From positions 186,001 through 250,000 of the forward strand of contig NZ_LVYD01000013.1 in assembly GCF_002077945.1 (NCBI RefSeq): 64,000 nt of DNA, written 5' to 3'. A program made the position numbers and the translations under genes. The notes beneath the pieces were generated by a model, which saw only the letters and a list, made by a program, of their open reading frames with translations, made no database searches and had not been told where the DNA came from. This stretch comes from Niastella vici. GTDB taxonomy: Bacteria > Bacteroidota > Bacteroidia > Chitinophagales > Chitinophagaceae. Of this stretch, positions 17,571 through 25,970 are shown one piece after another; the first letter of the stretch is position 1, and each line of letters starts with the position of its first letter.

Positions 17571-17769
17571 GCACAACGTGCAAGTATTGCCGATGGTGGG
17601 GAATTTTATATTCGCCCGCTCGGAACTGTTGCTTGGCTTTTTGATAAAGTTAAATATTAAGAACTAAAGTTGGGCTTTGTTTGTTCAGCCCCGAACCACA
17701 GTACAATAGAATTACTTCTACTGATTGTTTCAATGTTAAGCCCCGCTATTGGCAATACCAATGTTGTGC
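17571..17769 (-). repeat. Cassette-end-like site C: long-spaced inverted repeat downstream of a minus-strand gene
   Basis: The left arm GCACAAC-N6-GTATTGCC (17571-17591) is the complement of the right arm GGCAATAC-N4-GTTGTGC (17751-17769). Two perfectly matching boxes on each side are separated by spacers of unequal length. The arms enclose about 160 bp, which includes one copy of the 65-bp direct repeat (17693-17757). It starts about 30 bp after the stop of the gene at 17799. Two paired boxes with extra unpaired bases is the layout of integron attC sites, although the core does not fit GTTRRRY. Confidence 0.6.
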
Positions 17770-17798
17770 GTTCGTGTTAATGTATTGAAGAAAAATAG

Positions 17799-19178
17799 TC
17801 ACTTTAATGTTTCTTCACCATTATTATGGTTTAAAAATTTCCTGATAGTTTGAACAGCCCAGTCTTTATTAAGTGTAATCATGTGATGCCCCATGTTTGC
17901 GGCTTTTATGTGAATAGTCTGTGGCGGTAGCTTTGGAATTGTATATTTTTCCTGGTAGGCGGGCCCAAGAATACTGCATTCGCCACTCATTAACAACAAA
18001 TCCCCATGATAGGCGGCCATTCCATTGGTGAAATCATATTTCATAGAACCCGGGTTATCCATGACAGGTTTTAAAATCGTGTTGTATACCGCATATCCCA
18101 TCCGTTTAAATGTATTGGGCGGTAAGTCCTGTCCCGGGCAATTGTAGGGCGGGCCCGGCTCCGTCTGACCGGCTATTTTAGTTCCAACGTACTCATAGCC
18201 CTCTTGTCCGTCTTCTTTACTGACAAAGGGGTAATACATAATATTTGTAGCAATGTTCCAAATTGATCCCAGCTTCGACGCACCCTTAAATTTTTCGACC
18301 CATTCTTTTACCGGAGCACCGGGATAGAGAATAAAAGGCTCCACAATTACTGCCTGCGAAACCATGTCGGGATGTTTTGATAAATACCCAACCACCAGCG
18401 TAGCACCCCAAGAGTGACCAATGAGTTTCACTTTTTTGCCATTGGAGAAATGCTGCACGATCGAATGAAGGTCATCTAAGTTTTGTTCTATTGTTAGAAA
18501 TTTTTTATCCACCCGTGGCGACAACCCGGTGCCCCGCTGGTCATAAAAAACAACCCGGTAATCATTCGACAGTTCCTTTAAAGGTTTCAAATATTCGTAA
18601 TCAAGCCCCGGCCCGCCGTGTACCACAATGAGCGGCGTAGCGTCTTCAGAGCCAACGGTTTGCACATGGTACTTGTACCCGTTAATTTCTACAGCAGGGA
18701 GCGAAGAATCAAACTGTACGGTTCTTGGCACATGCAGGTGAATGGTTAATAACAATACCTGAAATACAGAGAGCAATAATAAGCAAGCGACAACTGCATA
18801 CCTGATTTTTGAAGTGCCGGTATTGCTTTCTTTTCTGCCGTAGGCTTTGAAGGTCAAAAAAATTCCAATGGCAAAAAGAAACGCCAATCCTAAATATGTA
18901 ACTGAATTTTTGGGTGCTTGCGGCGCCTCCGGTACAAACATTCTGTACAGGCCAACAAGAATACAAAACCAGCCCATAAGCGTAACCAAAACGGGCCAAC
19001 CCCGCCAATGGTTGTGAACCCGGATGATGGCCAACCCTGCAACAAATAATAAAGTGCCATTGAGATACGTGACAGGAGCGATGTTGACAGCCCAGATATG
19101 GAAATTCATCGCTTCGGATAGAGTGAGTGCGATAATAGTGGGGCCAACCAATCCGGCGATTTTATTTGAATTGGTCAT
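17799..19178 (-). CDS. Membrane-anchored alpha/beta-hydrolase, proline iminopeptidase-like (S33 type)
   Basis: About 459 residues from ATG 19178 (MTNSNKIAG); the longer frame to 19232 needs a TTG. The N-terminal ~170 residues hold about five hydrophobic segments. The hydrolase domain follows: HGGPG oxyanion loop, DQRGTGLS, nucleophile elbow GHSWG and a late catalytic-His region at GHHMI. HGGPG plus DQRGTG is characteristic of proline iminopeptidase relatives that cleave N-terminal proline or related amides. The fused membrane domain is not usual for that enzyme, so the true substrate is open. Confidence 0.88.
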   Translation of the reverse strand: MTNSNKIAGLVGPTIIALTLSEAMNFHIWAVNIAPVTYLNGTLLFVAGLAIIRVHNHWRGWPVLVTLMGWFCILVGLYRMFVPEAPQAPKNSVTYLGLAFLFAIGIFLTFKAYGRKESNTGTSKIRYAVVACLLLLSVFQVLLLTIHLHVPRTVQFDSSLPAVEINGYKYHVQTVGSEDATPLIVVHGGPGLDYEYLKPLKELSNDYRVVFYDQRGTGLSPRVDKKFLTIEQNLDDLHSIVQHFSNGKKVKLIGHSWGATLVVGYLSKHPDMVSQAVIVEPFILYPGAPVKEWVEKFKGASKLGSIWNIATNIMYYPFVSKEDGQEGYEYVGTKIAGQTEPGPPYNCPGQDLPPNTFKRMGYAVYNTILKPVMDNPGSMKYDFTNGMAAYHGDLLLMSGECSILGPAYQEKYTIPKLPPQTIHIKAANMGHHMITLNKDWAVQTIRKFLNHNNGEETLK

Positions 19179-19345
19179 TTTAATATTTATTTTATTGGCA
19201 AGAGCTAAACTGCAAGAAAACAACTTTATCAATTAAAAAAAATGATGACAATCAGTAAAAGAGATGATGCGAATTAGGGAAGTAAGCCTTAAATCCTCGA
19301 TCTCCTGGTTCGATAATTCTCCAGGGTGGTGCCGACATTCGATCA

Positions 19346-19813
19346 CTACCTGACCAGGCATTTTTCATCTAATTCTCTGAATAAAACTGTATCATAACTT
19401 AACTCTTTTGCAGGATCGGGTGAAATATCCCATAACTTCTGATCATTAAAATCAATTTTAACACTGCCTATTACCGGATCATCATTACGTTCGGTATTAT
19501 GTACTGTAATTTGTATTATTGCTATTCCACTGTACACTGTGTCGACCCATACGCCAAACCCTACCTTCTTTATTTCAGTGTCAAAACTGCTTTTTTCAAT
19601 AAGTGAATGTAACAATTCATGACAGTTTATAGTGGATCCGGATTTCTGCTTAAGATGTACCGGATTATCTTTCACCCTGTTACTATCTATTGTTAGTAAA
19701 GGTCTGGATACCGATTCTTTGTTAGAGTTTTTGTCCTGCGCTCCAGAGTAAGGCGTTAGGTCGCCGCAGCCCATGAACAATACTGTAATAATAAATAATA
19801 TTTTATTACTCAT
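19346..19813 (-). CDS. Small lipoprotein, copy B of a duplicated pair
   Basis: 155 residues from ATG 19813 (the ORF extends to a TTG at 19822). The lipobox is at FMGCGD. Almost the same sequence as the lipoprotein at 5357-5824; the differences are scattered substitutions and the stop codon (TAG here, TAA there). Similarity begins at the stop codon and continues about 60 bp upstream of the start, to GGACTACT. Both copies look intact, and there are no gaps in the protein, so both may be functional. Function unknown. Confidence 0.8.
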   Translation of the reverse strand: MSNKILFIITVLFMGCGDLTPYSGAQDKNSNKESVSRPLLTIDSNRVKDNPVHLKQKSGSTINCHELLHSLIEKSSFDTEIKKVGFGVWVDTVYSGIAIIQITVHNTERNDDPVIGSVKIDFNDQKLWDISPDPAKELSYDTVLFRELDEKCLVR

Positions 19814-19876
19814 AAATTGCAAAAGTTACAACATCGGCTAATAACCGATTAAATAATTTTCCTGTCGGGACTACTG

Positions 19877-20211
19877 TCTATGTTTTTCTTTTTTGGGGCA
19901 AGTACTGGTAAGCCAGGAAGAAACAACAGGTACGGCAGAATTTGTTTCATTTCTATAGTTGAATTACTAATTTTAATGCACACATATGTAAATTATTATT
20001 GTGTTGTGCAACGCAGTGAGAGCAAAAGCCGCCTGGTTTTCGAAAGTTATAATTATTGGGTATTACTTATTCAATTGCCTGAAGAATTAATGCACAGTTA
20101 TTACCTAAAATAACGCGGTTATAGTCAAAATTGACACAGTTATGAATCCGTTTATGAGGTTCATAGAGTTTAATTTAAGTTTGCTGTTAGGAAACCAAAA
20201 ACCCTGTACCG
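19877..20211. other. Intergenic stretch with no convincing gene
   Basis: Follows the end of the duplicated lipoprotein segment. A 77-codon frame at 19880-20113 has a low-complexity start and no recognisable features, and I do not accept it as a gene. The last part contains the promoter region of the lipoprotein gene at 20212. Confidence 0.5.
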
Positions 20212-20691
20212 ATGAACTTAAAACACGCAATTTTATTTGCCTGTACCCTCATTTCATTCACAGCATGTAAAAAGGAAACTGTCACGTTAATAGACAAACA
20301 GGTTCGACTCGAACTAAGCGCCGTCTTTGATGTTGGAACCAGTGATACAACATGGTATATGCCTTATTATGAGACGTATCAATTAGTGAAGTTTAATAAG
20401 CATAATTATATTTACGACAGAGTCAAATCAATAATTTTCAGTCCTTCCATGCATACTTCAGATCAAAATGTAAGTTGCATTGTTGACTTATATAATGTAA
20501 CAGATAGCGTTCCCATAGCCGGAAGCCAGGTTGTTTCCAATGATATCAGCTGGCATTTTTATGAATCGCAGGACATAAAGGATGCTTTACCTGATAAGGA
20601 AATAACTTTAAGTATACGGGTTAGATCTCAAAAAATGGGTACATTCGTAAGTACCGGTGTGAGAAATTTTATTTTTATTAACCGGGAATAA
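20212..20691 (+). CDS. Hypothetical lipoprotein
   Basis: 159 residues from ATG 20212. A short signal ends at the lipobox SFTACKK. The mature part is predicted mostly beta-strand (an immunoglobulin- or lipocalin-like pattern is possible), with WYMPYYETYQLVKF and a C-terminal strand VRNFIFINRE. No family is recognised. Probably anchored in the inner or outer membrane. Confidence 0.75.
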   Translation: MNLKHAILFACTLISFTACKKETVTLIDKQVRLELSAVFDVGTSDTTWYMPYYETYQLVKFNKHNYIYDRVKSIIFSPSMHTSDQNVSCIVDLYNVTDSVPIAGSQVVSNDISWHFYESQDIKDALPDKEITLSIRVRSQKMGTFVSTGVRNFIFINRE

Positions 20692-20745
20692 AGGCCCTGG
20701 ACAGAAATTGCGAAATAAAAAAATGACTTCTGGATACTAAAAAAC

Positions 20746-20874
20746 TTGTCGCATAACTGCAGGCAACAGGAGTTTTGCAAAATACGGGCGATAGAATATC
20801 GCCTTAAATGCATATGTAATTCTAATCGGCTTTTGTACCGAAAATACCTATACGTTGACTGTAATGCGATACAA
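20746..20874 (+). repeat. Imperfect long-spaced inverted repeat before the acetyltransferase gene
   Basis: TTGTCGCATAACTGCAGG (from 20746, followed by CAAC) is partly complementary to GTTGACTGTAATGCGATACAA (20854-20874). About 85 bp lie between, containing the small hairpin GGCGAT-AGAAT-ATCGCC (20788-20804). It begins about 55 bp after the stop of the lipoprotein gene and ends just before the next start. Same general form as the sites at 10528 and 17571. Confidence 0.4.
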
Positions 20875-20879
20875 CTACA

Positions 20880-21425
20880 ATGAAACTTCAAACAGACAGA
20901 CTGAATTTCAGACAAGTATCAACTGATGATATAAATAATATTCACGAATTACATTCTTTGCCAGAAACAGACAAGTTTAACACGTTGGGAATTCCAGAAA
21001 CAATTCAAGAGACAGAAGGAATTATCAAAGAATGGTTGGTTGAACAAAATGCAAAACCACAGATTTCATATGTTTTTTGTTTAGACTTAGTAGACACAAA
21101 TAAATTTATTGGACTCATAGCTTTGAATATAGGAAAGCCGAATTATAAGACAGCTGAAGTTTGGTATAAAATTCATTTAGACTATTGGGGGCAAGGTTAT
21201 GCTACAGAGGCTTTAATAAAACTCTTGGACTTTAGTTTTAATGAACTCAAACTTCATAGAATTGAGGCCGGTTGTGCAGTTGAAAATATTGCTTCAAGCA
21301 GAGTGCTTGAAAAAGTTGGTTTGATAAAAGAAGGTATGAAAAGAAAGAAATTACCAATTAGAGGAGAATGGAAAGACAATTATTTTTATGCAATTTTAGA
21401 CGAAGACTTTTATAGCAGTAAATAG
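20880..21425 (+). CDS. GNAT family N-acetyltransferase (RimJ/RimL-like)
   Basis: 181 residues from ATG 20880. Acetyl-CoA-dependent acetyltransferase fold: the N-terminal TDRLNFRQVSTDDI strand, the pyrophosphate-binding loop WGQGYATEAL (about 104-113), and the C-terminal ENIASSRVLEKVG motif seen in ribosomal-protein-Ser/Ala-type GNATs. The substrate (protein N-terminus, amino acid or antibiotic) cannot be told from sequence. The A+T-rich composition matches the small-gene island rather than the following region. Confidence 0.9.
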   Translation: MKLQTDRLNFRQVSTDDINNIHELHSLPETDKFNTLGIPETIQETEGIIKEWLVEQNAKPQISYVFCLDLVDTNKFIGLIALNIGKPNYKTAEVWYKIHLDYWGQGYATEALIKLLDFSFNELKLHRIEAGCAVENIASSRVLEKVGLIKEGMKRKKLPIRGEWKDNYFYAILDEDFYSSK

Positions 21426-21552
21426 CTTCGGACATAAGATTTTCAAATGCCGACAAATCGGAACATTGGTTAGATTAATCCAATAAGTATGACCTGCTTC
21501 GTGAAATGAACAGCAGCTTTCATCGGGTTTGGTTATTTGGCGGCTTACATAA

Positions 21553-22419
21553 TCATTGCTTCGGTTCCAGTAGTTTAAAAAACTGATCGAGTTGCGGAAG
21601 AATGATAATTCTTGTTCTGCGGTTGATTGCCCGGTTCTCCGCTGTACTGTTATCTAAAAGAGGGTTGTATTCACCACGGCCAGCAGCAGCCATCTTTGCC
21701 GGGTCCATGCCATATTGGTTTTGTAAAATACGTACAACCGATGTAGCTCTTTTTACACTGAGATCCCAATTGTCGAGTAAAACTCCGCTTTGATAAGGAA
21801 CCGTATCCGTATGTCCTTCCACCATGAACTCAATTTCAGGATGGCCCTTGAGCACCGTCGCAACCTTTCCCAGTACTTCCTGTGCCTTTGGCGTCACTTC
21901 ATATCTGCCGGTTTTAAAAAGCAGTTTGTCTGAAATATCAATGTATACTACACCCTTGTCTATTTTTATATTGATATCCTTATCATTCAAATCGCCGATG
22001 GCGCCTTTCAGGTTCATCACCAGCACAAGATTCAGCGAATCTTTGCGTGACATAGCTGTCTGCAAATTCTGAATATAAATATCTTTCGCACCTATATTCT
22101 CCAATGATTTTTTTATACTCTCCGCCTGTGAAGATGAAAGTACCGACAAATCCTGGAGCTGTTTCAGCACTGTGGTATTATTCTCTTTCAGAAATTCTAT
22201 CTGTTTGTTCAGATCGCTGATGCGGGTTTCAAGACCGGCTTTATCACTTTCCACCGAAGCTTTTTGCCGCGCCAACTCTGTTTTGGCATCATTACAACTG
22301 CTTAGGTCACCCTGCAGTTGCGTGTACTTTGTTTGCAGGCTTGTGAATTTTTTATTACTAACGCAGGAAGAAAGTAAAAATGCAGATGTTAGCATCAGGA
22401 TAAAAGAACTTGCTTTCAT
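21553..22419 (-). CDS. OmpA-family lipoprotein with coiled-coil stalk
   Basis: 288 residues. Signal and lipobox (LLSSC, Cys about residue 19), then a coiled coil of about 80 residues (KTELARQKASVESDKAGLE pattern), then a C-terminal OmpA domain. The domain contains EGHTDTVPY, NWDLSVKRA and NRAINRRTRI, the residues that bind peptidoglycan meso-diaminopimelate. It should link the outer membrane to the cell wall, like Pal/MotB relatives. It stands alone, and nothing around it indicates a motor or secretion role. Confidence 0.92.
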   Translation of the reverse strand: MKASSFILMLTSAFLLSSCVSNKKFTSLQTKYTQLQGDLSSCNDAKTELARQKASVESDKAGLETRISDLNKQIEFLKENNTTVLKQLQDLSVLSSSQAESIKKSLENIGAKDIYIQNLQTAMSRKDSLNLVLVMNLKGAIGDLNDKDINIKIDKGVVYIDISDKLLFKTGRYEVTPKAQEVLGKVATVLKGHPEIEFMVEGHTDTVPYQSGVLLDNWDLSVKRATSVVRILQNQYGMDPAKMAAAGRGEYNPLLDNSTAENRAINRRTRIIILPQLDQFFKLLEPKQ

Positions 22420-22661
22420 ATTCTGGTATTAATGTGAAAGGATATTATTGGCTTGTCAAAGCTATTGCATCAGATATAGAAAAATAATGACCATAGTCAA
22501 TGCAGGGGATAATGGGGTAAATAAATTAATGACGAAACTCATCTTCATCATTGACCGTCGTTCCCGAAAGATATTATTACCTGTATTACCTTTTACACAC
22601 TTTTATTTTATGCAATGAAAAATGTGGTTTCCAGGGTTCATTGCTGTTAAAGCATATAACG

Positions 22662-23882
22662 ATGAAAGCAATTATCAAATGTAGCGTTATGTGGGGTATG
22701 CTGCCATTACTGGTACTATTTATGTCTGCATGCAAAACTATCCCTCAGCAACGGCCGGCAGTGTCGCTACAGGTTTTTTATAACGAGTTGACGCCTTATG
22801 GCCAATGGCTTAATGATCCGGATTATGGTTATATATGGGTGCCGGCAGTAGATGCCGGATTTCAACCCTATTACACAAACGGGTATTGGATCATGACAGT
22901 ATACGGACAAATGTGGGTATCTGATTATCCATGGGGATGGGCGCCGTTCCATTACGGGCGATGGAGCTGGTCTGATTTCTATGGTTGGATATGGATACCC
23001 GATACCATTTGGGGCCCTGCCTGGGTTTGCTGGCGAAGTGGCGGCGGTTATTATGGATGGGCTCCCCTTACGCCGGGCATCAACATAAGCATATCGTTCA
23101 GTAGTTACAATTGCCCGCCAAACTGGTGGATATTTATACCAGAAAAATATATCCATTCACGAACTTTTCACCGGTATCATGAAGGGCGCGGGAACAATGA
23201 TCATATTATCAAAGTCACAAAATTTGTGCAAAACACTTACATAAATAACCAGGTAACCTATGTTGCCGGTCCAAAGGCAGAAGATATTAACAGAGCTACC
23301 CATGAGAAGGTACCAGTTTACCGGATTCATAATAATGACCGTCCCGAAAAAACGAAAGTTGAAGAAAGGACCGTAGCTATCTACCGGCCGGAATTCAGGG
23401 GTGCCGAAAACAAAAATCAGCTGCCGGCGCCTCCAGGCGTAAAAAACAACGATCATCCTCTCATCAAAAAGCCGCAGGCGGATGCAATAAAAGAAGGAAA
23501 GCCCGCAGTTATTTCAGACCAGGGGCCAACCCCGTCGCAACCGCCGGTGCCACCGCCTGCATTGCCACCGGTGAAGCAACAAAAGTCAATACCTGAAAAT
23601 AAGCCAATTGAAAATCGTGTACCCGTTCCTGCACGGGCAGAAAAACAAAAGCCTGTTTTTGAAAAACCAGCTGGAAAGCCAGTGCAGGTTCCATCGCCGG
23701 CCAAACAACAAAGACCAGTACCCGAAATAAAACCAGTTCAAAAACGTGCTATTCCTGCACCAGAAAAGCCGAAGCCCGTTATACAAAGACCAACCAGGCC
23801 AGGACAGATTTCGCCGCCTGCCAAACAACCAGCTCCTTCTCCTGTTGCTCCATCCAGGAAAACAAGAAGGAAGGATGATTAA
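22662..23882 (+). CDS. DUF6600-like lipoprotein with proline-rich tail
   Basis: About 406 residues from ATG 22662 (MKAIIKC); the 37 codons upstream lack signal character. Lipobox at FMSACKT. Residues ~35-150 are the Tyr/Trp-rich YGQWLNDPDYGYIWVP domain with repeated W-x-P/G-W patterns, typical of DUF6600 proteins found in many Bacteroidota. The C-terminal half is a Pro/Lys-rich low-complexity region with repeated PVPAPEKPKP-like units, suggesting an extended cell-wall-spanning stalk. Function of the family unknown. Confidence 0.85.
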   Translation: MKAIIKCSVMWGMLPLLVLFMSACKTIPQQRPAVSLQVFYNELTPYGQWLNDPDYGYIWVPAVDAGFQPYYTNGYWIMTVYGQMWVSDYPWGWAPFHYGRWSWSDFYGWIWIPDTIWGPAWVCWRSGGGYYGWAPLTPGINISISFSSYNCPPNWWIFIPEKYIHSRTFHRYHEGRGNNDHIIKVTKFVQNTYINNQVTYVAGPKAEDINRATHEKVPVYRIHNNDRPEKTKVEERTVAIYRPEFRGAENKNQLPAPPGVKNNDHPLIKKPQADAIKEGKPAVISDQGPTPSQPPVPPPALPPVKQQKSIPENKPIENRVPVPARAEKQKPVFEKPAGKPVQVPSPAKQQRPVPEIKPVQKRAIPAPEKPKPVIQRPTRPGQISPPAKQPAPSPVAPSRKTRRKDD

Positions 23883-23885
23883 ACG

Positions 23886-24111
23886 ATGAAATTTCTTATT
23901 AGTATTGTAGAAACGTCACCAACCTGTTGGAATTGCAGCAGCCCTTATATGAAAAAAAGGCTGGAAACCTGTTGCTGTGAAGAAAGCAGCGAGATTTGTT
24001 CAGGCTATCAATCCAAAACAGCCTGATCAGGAATACATACCGCCTGGAAGGAAAATTCGATTGGTTTTAATTGATTTCGGTTTGCCAAACCGTAATTTCA
24101 GCGCAAGTTAA
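23886..24111 (+). pseudogene. Overlapping small coding remnants
   Basis: Two frames overlap here. ATG 23886 to TGA 24026 encodes 46 residues with a cysteine cluster (CWNC, CCC). The start-less frame 23953-24111 encodes a protein-like tail (KPVAVKKAARFVQAINPKQP, then GRKIRLVLIDFG). The second looks more like real protein sequence, so this is probably the decayed 3' end of a lost gene. No family is recognised. Confidence 0.3.
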
Positions 24112-24196
24112 TTTCAGATCACTTCTGATTTAACAAATTGCAAAGTATTGGCATTTGCACCTTCCCAAAAACAAACGTAAAATAGCGGTATATATA

Positions 24197-24745
24197 ATGA
24201 AACTTACCACAACAGTATATAAATACAAGCGTTCCGCCCCCTGGATGATAGCGCTGATGGTGCTGGCAACAGTATTGTTTTTTTTCTTTTCCAGTACTTT
24301 TCACCCGATTATAAATGCTTTGGGAATAGCCGTATTGATTTTTCTTGCAGTGTATGCGGTACTGCGGCCAAAGTCGGTTTTCTCACTTCGCTCTGTTGAT
24401 GACCGAAAACTCGTGTTCTCTCCTGATGAATTGATATGGGGTACCTTGCGAATGCCGATTCATGAATTGGAAAAACTGGATGTATATATTTATGCATTCG
24501 ATACGTTTAAACATCCTGCCATGATCTCTGCAGGACGAAAGATATTTACCACAGAATACGGGGATAAAAACACAATTTCATTCCTTTATCGCAGTGTAAG
24601 TTATGATCTGACGTTTTACCTGGGAACTTTTAAGCACTATGATACATTGGTTAAGATCATGCAAAGCTGGCGCGAAAAAGGGATTGATTTTTCGGCACGG
24701 TCTGCCTTTACTGATAGCTATATTCGGGAACAGGAAAACCGGTAA
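24197..24745 (+). CDS. Hypothetical membrane protein with cytoplasmic C-terminal domain
   Basis: About 182 residues from ATG 24197; an in-frame start 14 codons earlier is possible but less hydrophobic. Two adjacent membrane segments (about residues 15-55) are followed by a soluble domain of about 120 residues. The layout resembles small bacterial proteins with a PH-like domain after a membrane hairpin, but I do not recognise a named family. Single gene, next gene convergent. Confidence 0.7.
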   Translation: MKLTTTVYKYKRSAPWMIALMVLATVLFFFFSSTFHPIINALGIAVLIFLAVYAVLRPKSVFSLRSVDDRKLVFSPDELIWGTLRMPIHELEKLDVYIYAFDTFKHPAMISAGRKIFTTEYGDKNTISFLYRSVSYDLTFYLGTFKHYDTLVKIMQSWREKGIDFSARSAFTDSYIREQENR

Positions 24746-24774
24746 ATCGCTGCCAGGCTATTACTAACTTCTAT

Positions 24775-25104
24775 TTAATCACTACCACTGCCCGAAGATC
24801 TTTCCACTACCCTTGTAATAAACTGGGTATTTGTTCCCTGTCTTGCCATGGCAACTTCATTAAAACCTATTCCCTTTAACTCATTTTGCCAAAGTATAGC
24901 TCCGTCTGAAGCATTGAGCGCATAGATCCGGCCGTGGCAGCCGGCGAAGATCTGTTCCCCGTCAATGAGTACACTCACATCGTTGCCACGGGAGCCGCCC
25001 AAAATTCCGTCGCGTAGTTTGGTGCGCCAGAGCTCCTGGCCATTGCTGGCGAGAATGGCCGACACATATCCGTTACAGCCAATGATAAGCAGGTTTTTTT
25101 GCAT
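24775..25104 (-). CDS. Short PQQ-like beta-propeller repeat protein
   Basis: 109 residues containing about two blades of the PQQ-enzyme/outer-membrane-assembly propeller repeat: ILASNGQELWRTKL and IYALNASDGAILWQNEL. The W-x-x-x-L ends of blades are clear. A complete propeller needs six to eight blades, so this is either a small stand-alone form or a fragment of a larger gene. No signal peptide is seen. It ends with a Ser/Gly-rich tail. Confidence 0.7.
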   Translation of the reverse strand: MQKNLLIIGCNGYVSAILASNGQELWRTKLRDGILGGSRGNDVSVLIDGEQIFAGCHGRIYALNASDGAILWQNELKGIGFNEVAMARQGTNTQFITRVVERSSGSGSD

Positions 25105-25448
25105 GGAAGAAGTTTAAAGTGGATCGAATTTAATGAAAAGATATAAGCCAGGAAAATCGGATGATTTAATGTTCATTCCTTAAATTGTAACTTATTTCAA
25201 TAACTTCCATTTGACATAAATTGAAATTATCATGGCCTGGGATGAAATGATTGCCAAACGCCCTTCGATACGGATTGATCTTCGGATAATCTCACTGCTT
25301 TCTGCCTTGCTCTTCAGCATATAAGAGCGTTCGTCCAAATCAACCCTCTATAAAGTCTATTCCACCCCCTTTACGTTTGTTATATAGACTCTACTTTTGC
25401 TCTGTAATCAATCAGTACAGATTTAGCAATTGAAAAACAAACAATAAA
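25105..25448. other. Intergenic stretch between divergent genes
   Basis: About 344 bp. It contains a 30-codon frame (MAWDEMIAKRPS..., from about 25232) that is probably chance or a remnant. The last 100 bp must hold the promoter of the 25449 gene. TACTTTTG at 25392-25399 resembles the -7 element TAnnTTTG of Bacteroidota promoters, but no well-spaced -33 TTG was found. Confidence 0.35.
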
Positions 25449-25889
25449 ATGAAGAGTCAAAATTTCACTTCCACAATTTTGGTGGAACAAACACCCGCAG
25501 AGGCCTATAATGCCATTTTAAATGTCAGGGCATGGTGGTCGGGCTTATATGGCGAATCATTTAATGGAAGCTCAGAAAAACTGGGTGATGAATTTAGCTT
25601 TTTGGCAGGTGGTGATGCGCATTATACCAAACAAAAGCTGGTAGAGCTGGTACCAAATAAAAAAGTGGTCTGGTTGGTAACAGAGGCCAAACTCTCCTTT
25701 GTAGACAAGACCGACGAATGGAACGGAACCAAATTAAGTTTTGAAATTTCTCAGGAACCTGGCAAAACCAAAATTGTGTTCACGCACATAGGGTTGGTTC
25801 CTGAGTTTGAATGTTACGATTCCTGCGCACCGGCATGGACGCAGTATATACAGGAAAGGCTCGTGAATGTAATAACAAAAGAGAACTGA
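25449..25889 (+). CDS. SRPBCC (AHSA1-like) domain protein
   Basis: 146 residues, normal single-domain length. The START/Bet v1-like fold is shown by the opening FTSTILVEQTPAEAYNAI, the WWSG motif, ...VELVPNKKVVWLV... and the GTKLSFEIS strand followed by TKIVFTHIGLVPEFECYD. Such proteins bind small hydrophobic ligands or act as stress-related co-chaperones. The ligand is unknown. A terminator overlaps the stop codon. Confidence 0.88.
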   Translation: MKSQNFTSTILVEQTPAEAYNAILNVRAWWSGLYGESFNGSSEKLGDEFSFLAGGDAHYTKQKLVELVPNKKVVWLVTEAKLSFVDKTDEWNGTKLSFEISQEPGKTKIVFTHIGLVPEFECYDSCAPAWTQYIQERLVNVITKEN

Positions 25890-25922
25890 GGAAAAACGCC
25901 TTACACCTTTTCCTCTTTTTTA
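25888..25922 (+). terminator. Rho-independent terminator
   Basis: An 8-bp stem GAGGAAAA / TTTTCCTC followed by a T run, overlapping the stop codon of the AHSA1-like gene. Confidence 0.85.
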
Positions 25923-25925
25923 GGA

Positions 25926-25957
25926 GTTAGCCCGCCGAAGCATTCGTGAAGGCGGGC
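25926..25957. repeat. REP-like hairpin between convergent genes
   Basis: AGCCCGCC / GGCGGGCT stem enclosing GAAGCATTCGTGAA. The same loop type (CCGCCGAAGCCTTGG..AAGGCGG) occurs inside the dispersed repeats at 3346 and 5875, so this palindrome type recurs in the genome. Confidence 0.65.
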
Positions 25958-25970
25958 TTATTAGCCCTGC

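Noticed and set aside
19880-20113. 77-codon plus-strand frame
   Set aside because: Low-complexity start (FFFF), no recognisable features, and it lies where similarity of the duplicated segment ends.
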